From positions 1-19,823 of the forward strand of contig NZ_JAJBQV010000036.1 of the NCBI RefSeq assembly GCF_020539865.1: a stretch of DNA of 19,823 nt. The letters are read 5' to 3'. Source of the stretch: Megasphaera elsdenii (lineage in GTDB: Bacteria; Bacillota; Negativicutes; Veillonellales; Megasphaeraceae). The notes under the pieces were generated by a model. The model saw only the letters and a program-made list of their open reading frames with translations. It was not told the DNA's origin and ran no database searches. The first letter of the stretch is position 1. The number at the start of each line of letters is the position of its first letter. Shown one piece after another: positions 7,128 to 14,217 of this stretch. A program made the position numbers and the translations under genes.

Positions 7128-8477
7128 TCAATCTTCTTTCGGTTTAGCATTCCATACGAGAAGGGCTAATACGGTCGAAGTGATAGCGGCCCCGACCCAG
7201 AACTCCGTAGCCATGCCGAAATCATAGGTCTTGACGCCATTGACGACGGTAATCGTCATGAGCTTCCCAGTGATGAATTCTTGGATAGCTGCGCCGGCAT
7301 AACTGAGCAGTCCAATCATGCCCATCGCTGCCCCGGTGACGCGCTTCGGCACGATATCGACAGCCATGAGGCCGCCCATGTAGCAGACCAAGGCACCCAT
7401 CGTGAAGCCATAGAATGTCATGCAGAGCATATCCATGGTAAACGACTGCGGTGCCCAGAGGAAACCGGCAATCGACAGAGAGTAAAAAATCCCGTACAGC
7501 AAGGCCGGCATGTTGCGCTTATGATTAAAGAACTTGTCAGAAATGACACCGCACAACAGGGCCCCAAAGATACCGGCTACCTGCATGTAAGCCATGACAC
7601 CGGCAGCACCCATGATGTCATATCCCTTCTGCGAGGTCAGATAGACGACACCCCAGCTTTCGATGGCATAGCGGGCAATGTAGACGCAGAGCGAGGACAA
7701 GCCGAGGATCCAGACGGCCGGATTCTTGACGACGGCATTCCACTGCATGGAACTAACCGATTTTTTCTTTTCTTCGTCAATCTGTTCCTGTGTTTTTTCC
7801 CCATAATAGACAGCTCCATTCGGCAAGCCCTGCGTTTCCGGGCGGTCGCTCATGCCAAAGTAAATAAAAACTGTACCGACCAGGGAAATGATGCCGGCCG
7901 AAATGAACCCCATAGACCAGTTATACATGGAGACAATGGCAGCAATGGCAAAGTAAGCGAAAGAAGAGCCGAGATTGTGGCTCGTGAACCAGATACCATA
8001 TAAGGTCCCACGTTGTTTATTGCTGAACCACTGGTTAAGGGAAACGATAGACGGTCCGGCACCATACGACTGGAACCAACCATTAAGGCCCCACAAGACG
8101 GCCAGAGGGACAAAAGAATTGACCAGCCCCATGCCGACCATGGTAAGCGAGGAAATGAACAGGCCGAATGAGAAAAACCGTTTATTATTCATCCGGTCTG
8201 CCAGGAAGCTGTTGGTGAACTTCCCAAGACCGTAGGTCACAAAGAAAATAGAACCGATGATACCGATTTCTGTCGGCGTGACGATCCCCGAGGCCAAGAG
8301 CGGCTTCTTGATAACTGAGTAACTTTGGCGGATGATGTAGTAGAAAGCATAGCCGATGGTAATGGACGCAAAAACACGCCAGCGCATGGCATTGAATTTC
8401 TTCTTAATCGCCGCAGCGTCCGTCATCTGCGGAACATCCGGGGCGGTCTTGAAAAAATTCCAAATTAAGTTGAACAT
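7128..8477 (-). CDS. OPA-family organophosphate:phosphate antiporter (UhpT/UhpC/GlpT-like)
   Basis: The protein has 449 residues and about twelve membrane helices of the major facilitator fold. Residues aligned with those that bind phosphate in GlpT are present: R50 (YYIIRQS) and R269 (VYIARYAIESW), with K86 (GLGKF) and H167 (SHNLG). The N terminus (FKTAPDVPQMTD) resembles UhpC. The sugar phosphate exchanged for inorganic phosphate cannot be read from sequence; hexose phosphate or glycerol 3-phosphate are both possible. AAGGAG eight bases upstream fixes the start. The gene stands beside a binding protein, kinase and NarL-type regulator on the same strand, which suggests induction by its substrate. 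A UhpC-like sensing role is an alternative, but no second transporter of this family is in the window. Confidence 0.93.
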   Translation of the reverse strand: MFNLIWNFFKTAPDVPQMTDAAAIKKKFNAMRWRVFASITIGYAFYYIIRQSYSVIKKPLLASGIVTPTEIGIIGSIFFVTYGLGKFTNSFLADRMNNKRFFSFGLFISSLTMVGMGLVNSFVPLAVLWGLNGWFQSYGAGPSIVSLNQWFSNKQRGTLYGIWFTSHNLGSSFAYFAIAAIVSMYNWSMGFISAGIISLVGTVFIYFGMSDRPETQGLPNGAVYYGEKTQEQIDEEKKKSVSSMQWNAVVKNPAVWILGLSSLCVYIARYAIESWGVVYLTSQKGYDIMGAAGVMAYMQVAGIFGALLCGVISDKFFNHKRNMPALLYGIFYSLSIAGFLWAPQSFTMDMLCMTFYGFTMGALVCYMGGLMAVDIVPKRVTGAAMGMIGLLSYAGAAIQEFITGKLMTITVVNGVKTYDFGMATEFWVGAAITSTVLALLVWNAKPKED

Positions 8478-8536
8478 AGTGAAAACTCCTTCCGTTGCAA
8501 AAATCCGTAACCATAATTCCGCAATTTACGTTTTTT

Positions 8537-8580
8537 ATTATAATAAACGGATGCTAACAACGGTAGCCGAAAAATTCCGA
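8537..8580 (-). promoter_or_regulatory. Activator-dependent-looking promoter of the antiporter gene
   Basis: On the minus strand a perfect TATAAT (8537-8542) lies about 60 bp before the antiporter start. Nothing like TTGACA is found 16-18 bp upstream. Instead CCGA occurs twice exactly one helical turn apart (8567-8570 and 8577-8580), where an activator could bind. This fits a promoter that needs a response regulator; the operator itself is a guess. Confidence 0.4.
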
Positions 8581-8605
8581 TTTTCCTGTAGGAGTTTTTC
8601 TGACA

Positions 8606-9544
8606 TTACATGACACGTTTGGCTCCGATATAGCGGGCAGCCCAATAGCTGCTGTCCATATCGGAAATGCTGACGCCATCACTGGCGGCATTGATGAACT
8701 GATGGTTGCCGATATAGATACCGACGTGGGAAATCCCCGAATCGTACGTCGAGAAGAAGACCAGGTCCCCAGGCTGCAAGTTAGCCATGGAAACAGAATA
8801 ACCTACGTCATACTGTTCGTCGGCGCTACGCGGCAAGTCGATGCCAGCTGCCGAATAGACGTAGCGCGTGAAGCCGGAGCAGTCGAAACCGGACGGCGTC
8901 GAACCACCGAAGATATAGGGAACGCCGATATACTGGTTGGCAATGTCGAGGATATGTGTAGCCGCCGGGCTTTCGACGCGGGGCAGGCCATTATATCCGC
9001 CATTGCCGAAACGGCGTATAGGACCGTTAGGCAGGCTCTGCCCCGTAAGGGCATAAAAAGTCGACTGGCCGACGATGCCGTCCGTTTCCAACCCATGGTC
9101 GGCCTGGAACTGGCGGATAGCCTGTTCCGTGCCGACACCAAAAACGCCATCGACATCGACGGTATAGCCATTATTAGCCAGGGCCTGCTGAATCACGCTG
9201 ACTTCATTATCTGCCGTAGCAGACGGCAAAGCATCCGAAGCTGCCCCTCCTTGAGAAGTCCTGTTTTCCGGCATGGCTTCCCCCATGAGGGCTTCGTACG
9301 TAGCGGCGCCGATGATGCCATCACAATCCAGTCCGTGGTCTGCCTGGAACTGACAGACTGCAGCCTGGGTCGAATCGCCATAGGCGCCATCAGCATCCGT
9401 ATCATAACCATGCGCCGTCAAAGCTTGCTGGATTTCGGTAATCTGATGTCCCTTGTCACCAGGATGGAAAGTCGCACCAGCCACCGACAGGGACGTCATA
9501 AAACACACCCCCAGCATAACGGCTATCTTCTTTGTCGTATCCAT
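8606..9544 (-). CDS. Secreted NlpC/P60 endopeptidase with two peptidoglycan-binding repeats
   Basis: This 312-residue protein starts with a signal peptide (about 1-24, ending SVAGA). Two peptidoglycan-binding type 1 domains follow at about 35-88 and 115-168; they share QQAL, GY, QFQADHGL and DGI(I/V)G, so they arose by duplication. The C-terminal NlpC/P60 domain (about 195-312) has the catalytic Cys C222 in FDCSGF, the His H273 in SHVGIYIG and a polar third residue near N285. It cuts stem-peptide bonds in the cell wall, in growth or separation. I chose the ATG at 9544 over a TTG at 9562 because the AGAGGT site lies within that extension. Its gene precedes the antiporter on the same strand with a 128-bp gap and no clear terminator. 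Confidence 0.95.
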   Translation of the reverse strand: MDTTKKIAVMLGVCFMTSLSVAGATFHPGDKGHQITEIQQALTAHGYDTDADGAYGDSTQAAVCQFQADHGLDCDGIIGAATYEALMGEAMPENRTSQGGAASDALPSATADNEVSVIQQALANNGYTVDVDGVFGVGTEQAIRQFQADHGLETDGIVGQSTFYALTGQSLPNGPIRRFGNGGYNGLPRVESPAATHILDIANQYIGVPYIFGGSTPSGFDCSGFTRYVYSAAGIDLPRSADEQYDVGYSVSMANLQPGDLVFFSTYDSGISHVGIYIGNHQFINAASDGVSISDMDSSYWAARYIGAKRVM

Positions 9545-9582
9545 GGAATACCTCTTTCCCAAAATCGTAACATAGATAGTTA

Positions 9583-9611
9583 ATTATACCATTTTTCTCG
9601 CAATATTTATA
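9583..9611 (-). promoter_or_regulatory. Possible promoter of the NlpC/P60 gene
   Basis: A perfect TATAAT at 9583-9588 (minus strand) lies 38 bp before the start codon. The -35 position holds only TATAAA, so the assignment is tentative. Confidence 0.35.
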
Positions 9612-9738
9612 GGGTATGCGAACAGCACAAAGGGTTTCCCATCATGCAAGATTTCTTTCTCTTTAATCTTTGAGGTTTGACGTATGATGTTTGAAACAAG
9701 GGTAAAACCCATCTGCTAACAACTGGCTTCTGACTGCT

Positions 9739-9775
9739 AAAAAAAGCGCTGTCTTCATGCGACAGCGCCTTTTTT
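9739..9775 (-). terminator. Intrinsic terminator of the GGGtGRT operon
   Basis: An 8-bp stem (GCGCTGTC with GACAGCGC) extended by A-T pairs holds the loop TTCATGC and is flanked by A7 and T6, so it can work in both directions. It lies 12 bp after the stop of the GGGtGRT gene. The stem is nearly identical to those at 3905-3939 and 16710-16744. Confidence 0.92.
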
Positions 9776-9787
9776 ATATACACAATA

Positions 9788-10798
9788 TTAGAATTTGCCA
9801 GCTTTAGCAGCGCCTTCTACGGCAACTGCTACGGCTACAGAGGCACCAACCATAGGGTTGTTGCCCATGCCGAGGAAGCCCATCATTTCTACGTGAGCTG
9901 GTACAGACGAAGAGCCAGCGAACTGCGCATCGCTGTGCATACGGCCCATGGTATCGGTCATGCCGTAAGAAGCAGGGCCAGCAGCCATGTTATCCGGATG
10001 GAGCGTGCGGCCTGTGCCGCCGCCGGATGCAACGGAGAAGTATTTCTTGCCCATTTCGATACATTCTTTCTTGTATGTACCGGCAACGGGGTGCTGGAAG
10101 CGGGTCGGATTGGTGGAGTTACCCGTGATGGAAACGTCAACGCCTTCGTGATGCATGATAGCAACGCCTTCGCGGACATCGTCGGCACCGAAGCAGCGGA
10201 CGTTAGCCCGTTCACTCTTGGAATAAGGGATTTCACGGACGATGTTCAGTTCACCTGTTTTGTAATCGAACTGGGTCTGAACATAAGTGAAGCCGTTGAT
10301 ACGGGAAATAATCTGAGCAGCGTCTTTGCCGAGGCCATTGAGGATGACGCGGAGAGGCACTTTACGAGCCTTATTAGCATTGCGGACGATACCGATAGCC
10401 CCTTCGGCAGCCGCAAAGGATTCGTGACCTGCGAGGAAGCAGAAGCATTTCGTTTCATCCTGCAAGAGCATAGCTGCCAAGTTGCCGTGACCGCGGCCGA
10501 CTTTGCGGTCTTCCGCAACGGAACCGGGGATGCAGAAGGACTGGAGGCCGATGCCGATTGCTTTAGCAGCGTCTACAGCCGTCCGTGCATTGGTCTTGAT
10601 GGCGATAGCAGCGCCAACGGTGTATGCCCAGCCAGCATTTTCGAATGCAATAGGCTGTACATCTTTGACGATTTTATAGGGATCCAGGCCGGCAGCTGCA
10701 CAGATATCGCGACATTCTTCAACGCTGCCGATACCGTATTCTTTCAGTACGCCGAGGATCTTATCAATTCTTCTGTCGTAGCTTTCAAATAATTCCAT
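9788..10798 (-). CDS. GGGtGRT-family protein
   Basis: The 336-residue protein carries the motif GGGTGRT at 259-265 that names this family, directly after YFSVAS and before LHPDN. It is soluble, Gly- and Ala-rich and has scattered Cys (C29, C33, C89, C118, C120, C202, C246). The function of the family is not established to my knowledge. Its gene follows the NifU-like scaffold gene after 12 bp, and the two typically occur as a pair in anaerobic Firmicutes; a role in an iron-sulfur or redox enzyme system is plausible. AGGAGGG seven bases before the ATG supports the start. A terminator follows at once, so it ends the operon. Confidence 0.9.
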   Translation of the reverse strand: MELFESYDRRIDKILGVLKEYGIGSVEECRDICAAAGLDPYKIVKDVQPIAFENAGWAYTVGAAIAIKTNARTAVDAAKAIGIGLQSFCIPGSVAEDRKVGRGHGNLAAMLLQDETKCFCFLAGHESFAAAEGAIGIVRNANKARKVPLRVILNGLGKDAAQIISRINGFTYVQTQFDYKTGELNIVREIPYSKSERANVRCFGADDVREGVAIMHHEGVDVSITGNSTNPTRFQHPVAGTYKKECIEMGKKYFSVASGGGTGRTLHPDNMAAGPASYGMTDTMGRMHSDAQFAGSSSVPAHVEMMGFLGMGNNPMVGASVAVAVAVEGAAKAGKF

Positions 10799-10810
10799 GG
10801 TTTTGCCCTC

Positions 10811-11503
10811 CTATTGCTGTCTCGGATCGATATACGAAGCTGCTTCTTCAAAGCGGCCATAGTGGCCTTTTGCGTCTTCCATGGCTTTCGCCGGTTCGAC
10901 GCCCTTCTTGATGGCTTCCATCATTTTGCCAAGGTGGATGAATTCATAGCCGATGACCTGGTTGTCTTCATCGAGTGCCATGCGGGTAACATAGCCTTCA
11001 GTCATTTCCAGATAACGCGTTCCTTTGGCTTTCGTGCCAAACATGGTGCCAGTCTGGCTGCGCAGGCCTTTGCCGAGGTCGTCCAAGCTAGCGCCAATGG
11101 GAAGACCACCTTCGGAGAATGCCGTCTGAGTACGGCCATAGACGATCTGGAGGAAGAGCTGGCGCATAGCGACGTTGATAGCATCGCAGACCAAGTCCGT
11201 GTTGAGGGCTTCAAGAAGTGTTTTGCCCGGAAGGATTTCCGAAGCCATAGCAGCAGAATGAGTCATGCCGGAACAGCCGATGGTTTCAACGAGGGCTTCT
11301 TCGATGATGCCGTCTTTGACGTTGAGGGTCAGCTTACAGGCGCCCTGCTGCGGAGCACACCAGCCTACACCATGGGTCAGACCACTTACGTCTTTGATTT
11401 CCTTTACCTGTACCCATTCGCCTTCTTCCGGAATCGGTGCCGGTCCGTGATATGCGCCTTTCGTGACGGGACACATATTCTTAACTTCTGTTGAATATAA
11501 CAT
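10811..11503 (-). CDS. NifU/IscU-like iron-sulfur scaffold family protein
   Basis: This 230-residue protein resembles the N-terminal domain of NifU/IscU scaffolds but is longer. GCSGMTHSAAMASE (C77) corresponds to the GC-S-A-SS block of IscU, and further Cys lie at 11, 49, 56 and 106, enough to hold a cluster. The C-terminal part has no IscU equivalent and may bind the partner protein. The start at 11503 follows AGGGTG by eight bases. It is the first gene of a two-gene operon with the GGGtGRT gene (12-bp gap), 54 bp after the LysR gene on the same strand. No cysteine desulfurase is in the window, so it is probably a specialised scaffold rather than the housekeeping one. Confidence 0.85.
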   Translation of the reverse strand: MLYSTEVKNMCPVTKGAYHGPAPIPEEGEWVQVKEIKDVSGLTHGVGWCAPQQGACKLTLNVKDGIIEEALVETIGCSGMTHSAAMASEILPGKTLLEALNTDLVCDAINVAMRQLFLQIVYGRTQTAFSEGGLPIGASLDDLGKGLRSQTGTMFGTKAKGTRYLEMTEGYVTRMALDEDNQVIGYEFIHLGKMMEAIKKGVEPAKAMEDAKGHYGRFEEAASYIDPRQQ

Positions 11504-11557
11504 GTTCTCTTCACCCTTTCAAAATGTATGAGAAATAAAAAGCAGCACGTATAAGAC

Positions 11558-12427
11558 TCAGTCCTTCAACTGGTCGTATATCTGTGTGAATAAAGCGCGA
11601 TACATGCTGCCTTTGCGCCACAAGAATGAAAATGCGTGCATGACGGAGAAATCCTTGACGACGATGCGTCGCAGCGTCCCGTCAGCCAGTTCTTTCTGAA
11701 CCGATTTTTCATATAAAAATGCAATACCGCAGTCGCGGCAGGCCAGCCCTTTAACGGCCGACAAGCTGCCCACTTCATAGCGGGCCGGGAAATGTTCCAG
11801 TGTGTATCCCTGTTCTGCCAGCTTATGTTCTAAAATCCGACGGGCGCCGGCATGGCGTTCGCGAACGATGATCCGATAGCGCATGAGGTCTGACAAGGTC
11901 ATTTTCTCCGGCGCTTCATAGCCTTTGCCGCAGACAGCGACAATCCGTTCATTAGAAAATAAGAGCGATTCATAGTGTCCCTGATCAAAAGAACTTTCGA
12001 CGATGGCAAAATCAATGGCACCATCATCCAGGGACTGGAGCAGTTTTTCAGCATCGGCAATTTCCATGCGAAGATTCATATCGTCGTTATGCTTGAGCAA
12101 ATCAGCCAACTTATCGAGAATCCCCACGCCAGCCGTTGGCGTCGCACCAAAAGACAAGGAGCGGTTATGCTGCAAATCACGGAGATGCTCTTTCAAGATG
12201 GCATCGTCATGGCTGATGGCAGTCACGGCATTCCAAAGGATGTGACCAGCCTGGGTCAGCTGCAGGTGTTTCCCCTTGTAACTAAAGAGTTTGGTCCCGT
12301 ATTCGCGTTCTAAATAGCGAATATGCTGAGAAACGGCAGGCTGTGTGATGTGCAGTTCCGCAGCAGCCCGGGTATAGTTCATGTGACGGCAAACGCACAA
12401 AAATGTATGGATACGAAAATCTAACAT
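11558..12427 (-). CDS. LysR-family transcriptional regulator
   Basis: The protein has 289 residues. The N-terminal helix-turn-helix spans about residues 3-60 with MNYTRAAAELHITQPAVSQHIRYLE. The rest is a two-lobed effector domain with CRDCGIAFLYEKSV near its C terminus. MLDFRIHTF is a normal LysR start, so I take the ATG at 12427; longer versions run into the ribosome-binding site. Unlike most LysR genes it is not divergent from its neighbours: the NifU-like and GGGtGRT genes follow 54 bp downstream on the same strand, with no terminator seen between. It may therefore be cotranscribed with them and control the unit. The effector is unknown. Confidence 0.93.
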   Translation of the reverse strand: MLDFRIHTFLCVCRHMNYTRAAAELHITQPAVSQHIRYLEREYGTKLFSYKGKHLQLTQAGHILWNAVTAISHDDAILKEHLRDLQHNRSLSFGATPTAGVGILDKLADLLKHNDDMNLRMEIADAEKLLQSLDDGAIDFAIVESSFDQGHYESLLFSNERIVAVCGKGYEAPEKMTLSDLMRYRIIVRERHAGARRILEHKLAEQGYTLEHFPARYEVGSLSAVKGLACRDCGIAFLYEKSVQKELADGTLRRIVVKDFSVMHAFSFLWRKGSMYRALFTQIYDQLKD

Positions 12428-12463
12428 AGCACCCTTTCCTTTCTTTGCGTTTTCCATAAGATA

Positions 12464-12492
12464 ATTTTATGATATTTCAAAATTTTTATCAA
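12464..12492 (-). promoter_or_regulatory. Promoter of the LysR-NifU-GGGtGRT unit
   Basis: TTGATA (12487-12492) and TAAAAT (12464-12469) on the minus strand are separated by 17 bp, five of six matches each to the sigma-A consensus, 36 bp before the LysR start. The surrounding sequence is AT-rich. Confidence 0.65.
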
Positions 12493-12571
12493 GAAAAAAG
12501 TGGGCATTTTATGTATACACATGGGACGACTTCGCTCCCATCGATTTCGATGCCGGCCTGTTTCCGTACGC

Positions 12572-12601
12572 TTGTAGTAGACGAGGCCCTTATGGTATAA
12601 T
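12572..12601 (+). promoter_or_regulatory. Promoter of the exported-protein gene
   Basis: TTGTAG (12572-12577) and a perfect TATAAT (12596-12601) are separated by 18 bp, 46 bp before the ATG at 12648. Confidence 0.55.
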
Positions 12602-12647
12602 AAGGATAAATGATTAACTCATCAAATACAAGAAAGGATGAATCATT

Positions 12648-13127
12648 ATGATGAAAAAAATGACGACACTCTGCGCGTCCCTGCTCCTGGCCCTGGGCTG
12701 CCTGACAGCCAATGCCATGGATTCCCAGACCCTGGTCAATAATCCCAGCCGTTACCGGGTCATCAGCACCAGCCCGGACGGCATCGTCTATGCCGATATG
12801 GATTCCCTCCGGGCCATGCAGACCATGGACTATCCCAACAGCATCGAAAACATGAGCCTGACGCTGTACGTCGAAAAATACGCCGGCATCCGCGACGACC
12901 TGGTCTTCCAGATGGGCCAGGAAATCCACCAGATCAACGAATACAAAGCGGCCCTGCACGCCAACAAGCGCGAAGGGACATACGACCTGAAAGCCGATCT
13001 GACCAAGGTCTACCGGCCCGATGGAACAGACTATGCCGTCAAGATCGACACGGTCCAGTTCAAAAACGTCCGCGACATGTACACGGCCCTGCATCACTTC
13101 GCCGCCCTCACGCCGCAGAAGGATTAG
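12648..13127 (+). CDS. Exported protein of unknown function
   Basis: This 159-residue protein has a clear signal peptide: a lysine-containing start, a hydrophobic core with LLLALGCL, and a cleavage site after ANA near residue 23. The mature part of about 136 residues opens VNNPSRYRVISTSPDGIVYADMDSL, a layout seen in small periplasmic or surface proteins of Negativicutes, but I do not recognise the family. It lacks Cys after processing. AAGGA nine bases before the ATG supports the start; a second ATG at 12651 is possible. It stands alone, with its own promoter, and a repeat plus a terminator follow. Codons end mostly in C or G. Confidence 0.82.
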   Translation: MMKKMTTLCASLLLALGCLTANAMDSQTLVNNPSRYRVISTSPDGIVYADMDSLRAMQTMDYPNSIENMSLTLYVEKYAGIRDDLVFQMGQEIHQINEYKAALHANKREGTYDLKADLTKVYRPDGTDYAVKIDTVQFKNVRDMYTALHHFAALTPQKD

Positions 13128-13155
13128 TGGTTCGTGGCTAGTGGCTCGCAGTGGC
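13127..13155 (+). repeat. GTGGCTAGTGG-type degenerate tandem repeat
   Basis: Starting at the stop codon of the preceding gene, GTGG-TTC/CTA/CTC units are repeated with small changes. The same kind of sequence occurs in inverted sense at 13301-13330 and 9711-9737 and in direct sense at 16747-16774, each time near a terminator. Confidence 0.6.
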
Positions 13156-13199
13156 TCTCCTTATAGGAGAGCTGTCAGCGAAGCTGACTGAGAGGTTTC
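13151..13199 (+). repeat. Double-hairpin intergenic repeat
   Basis: Two perfect stem-loops follow each other: GCTCTCCT with AGGAGAGC (13154-13172, loop TAT) and GTCAGC with GCTGAC (13174-13188, loop GAA). They are followed by TGAGAGGTTT. The layout, hairpin then GAGCTGTC then hairpin then CTGAG-GGTT, matches a dispersed intergenic repeat I recall from many gut Firmicutes genomes. Confidence 0.7.
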
Positions 13200-13219
13200 T
13201 CTATCAACATAGTTTACAG

Positions 13220-13254
13220 AAAAGGGGCTGTCGCATGTGCGACAGCCCCTTTTT
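13220..13254 (+). terminator. Intrinsic terminator after the exported-protein gene
   Basis: A perfect 12-bp stem (GGGGCTGTCGCA with its complement) with A4 before and T5 after. It is about 90 bp after the stop of the exported-protein gene. The core GCTGTCGCA-TG is shared with the other terminators of the window. Confidence 0.92.
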
Positions 13255-13300
13255 GAGTTTTAAGTTTGCAGCAAATGGTAAAAAATTTAAAACCATCCCC

Positions 13301-13330
13301 TGGCCACTAGCTGCTAACCACCAGCCACTT
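13301..13330 (-). repeat. Inverted copy of the GTGGCTAG repeat
   Basis: Read on the minus strand it contains GTGGCTGGTGGTTAGCAG followed by CTAGTGG, the same unit as at 13127-13155 and 16747-16774. It lies just before the promoter of the MoxR operon. Confidence 0.55.
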
Positions 13331-13337
13331 AAAATAT

Positions 13338-13366
13338 TTCCCTCCGGCCCGCAGCTATTGTATAAT
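13338..13366 (+). promoter_or_regulatory. Possible promoter of the MoxR/VWA operon
   Basis: A perfect TATAAT at 13361-13366 lies 43 bp before the first start codon of the operon. The best -35 at 17 bp is TTCCCT, a poor match, so another factor may be needed. Confidence 0.45.
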
Positions 13367-13409
13367 AGAGGCAATGAATCTTTATTATATGAAATGAAGG
13401 GGACCTGAC

Positions 13410-14207
13410 ATGACGAATGAAAAATATATGAATATGATCCGCAACAATCCCTATGTAATCGACCGCATCGAAAATCCGTCGGAAGAAATGCAGCTCCTGG
13501 CTGTCCAGATGAACGGCCTGGCCCTGCAATACATCAAGCATCCTTCCGAAGCCGTCCAGAAAGCCGCCGTCGCCAACACGGCGCGGGCCATCCAATTCAT
13601 CGACCATCCCTCGGAAGACATGCTCCTGCAAGCCGTCCAGTCCGGCTGGAACAACTTGAGCTATATCAAAAATCCGTCACCGGAACTCATCGACGCCGCC
13701 CTGGAACAGTCCGGCTGGGCCATCAAATACGTCAAAGACCCGGACGAAGACCTGCAGCTGCGGGCCGTAGAAAAGAATTACGACGCCATCAAATACATCC
13801 AGCATCCGACACCGGCCGTCCAGCTGGCTGCCATCCGCGGCAATTACGAAGCCCTGCGCTACATCGAAAAACCGACAGAAGAAGCGAAAGAACTGGCCAT
13901 CAGCGAAAATGAACAGGCCATCCGCCTCATCCCGGACATCAGCAAAGAAGAATTCCTCCACTTCCTCAGCCGCAACGTCCTGGTCAGCAAATATATGCCC
14001 AAGGGCATTTCCCTGACGCCCGATGACTGGCGCAACACCTTCAAGGCCGTCTTGTCCCGGGATGACGTGCCGGAAGACTACGTCCGCAACTTCATTACCT
14101 GCAGCGCCGTCGACCTGACGCCGGCTGATAAAGTCCTCCTCGTCGACGATTGCGGCAGCAAGAAGGCCCGCCGCATCACAGTAGATGAAAAATTGACATT
14201 GAAATAG
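13410..14207 (+). CDS. Solenoid protein with eight 22-residue repeats, first gene of the MoxR operon
   Basis: The 265-residue protein has about eight tandem 22-residue units from residue 13 to about 188. Their consensus is roughly A-(I/L)-x-Y-I-x-x-P-(S/T)-E-x-(V/M)-Q-x-x-A-V and a helix-turn-helix pitch, for example IKHPSEAVQKAAV and IDHPSEDMLLQAV. This looks like a short helical solenoid similar in feel to DUF4116 repeats, a protein-binding scaffold. The last 75 residues are unique and end in a basic segment (GSKKARRITVDEK). There is no signal peptide, so it is cytoplasmic. AAGGGG seven bases before the ATG is its ribosome-binding site. The MoxR gene starts 10 bp after its stop, so it is probably an adaptor or substrate of the MoxR/VWA machine; that role is inferred. 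Confidence 0.85.
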   Translation: MTNEKYMNMIRNNPYVIDRIENPSEEMQLLAVQMNGLALQYIKHPSEAVQKAAVANTARAIQFIDHPSEDMLLQAVQSGWNNLSYIKNPSPELIDAALEQSGWAIKYVKDPDEDLQLRAVEKNYDAIKYIQHPTPAVQLAAIRGNYEALRYIEKPTEEAKELAISENEQAIRLIPDISKEEFLHFLSRNVLVSKYMPKGISLTPDDWRNTFKAVLSRDDVPEDYVRNFITCSAVDLTPADKVLLVDDCGSKKARRITVDEKLTLK

Positions 14208-14217
14208 GAGCGAAATC

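Noticed and set aside
9893..10792. Long plus-strand frame opposite the GGGtGRT gene (and similar frames opposite other GC-rich genes)
   Set aside because: High third-position GC leaves the opposite strand open; the minus frame has the family motif and start site.
12489..13097. Minus-strand 202-residue frame opposite the exported protein
   Set aside because: No ribosome-binding site or family match, while the plus frame has a signal peptide and promoter.
13410..14100. Repeat array mistaken for a CRISPR or a recent tandem duplication
   Set aside because: The 22-residue period is at protein level; the DNA units differ and there are no spacers between identical repeats.
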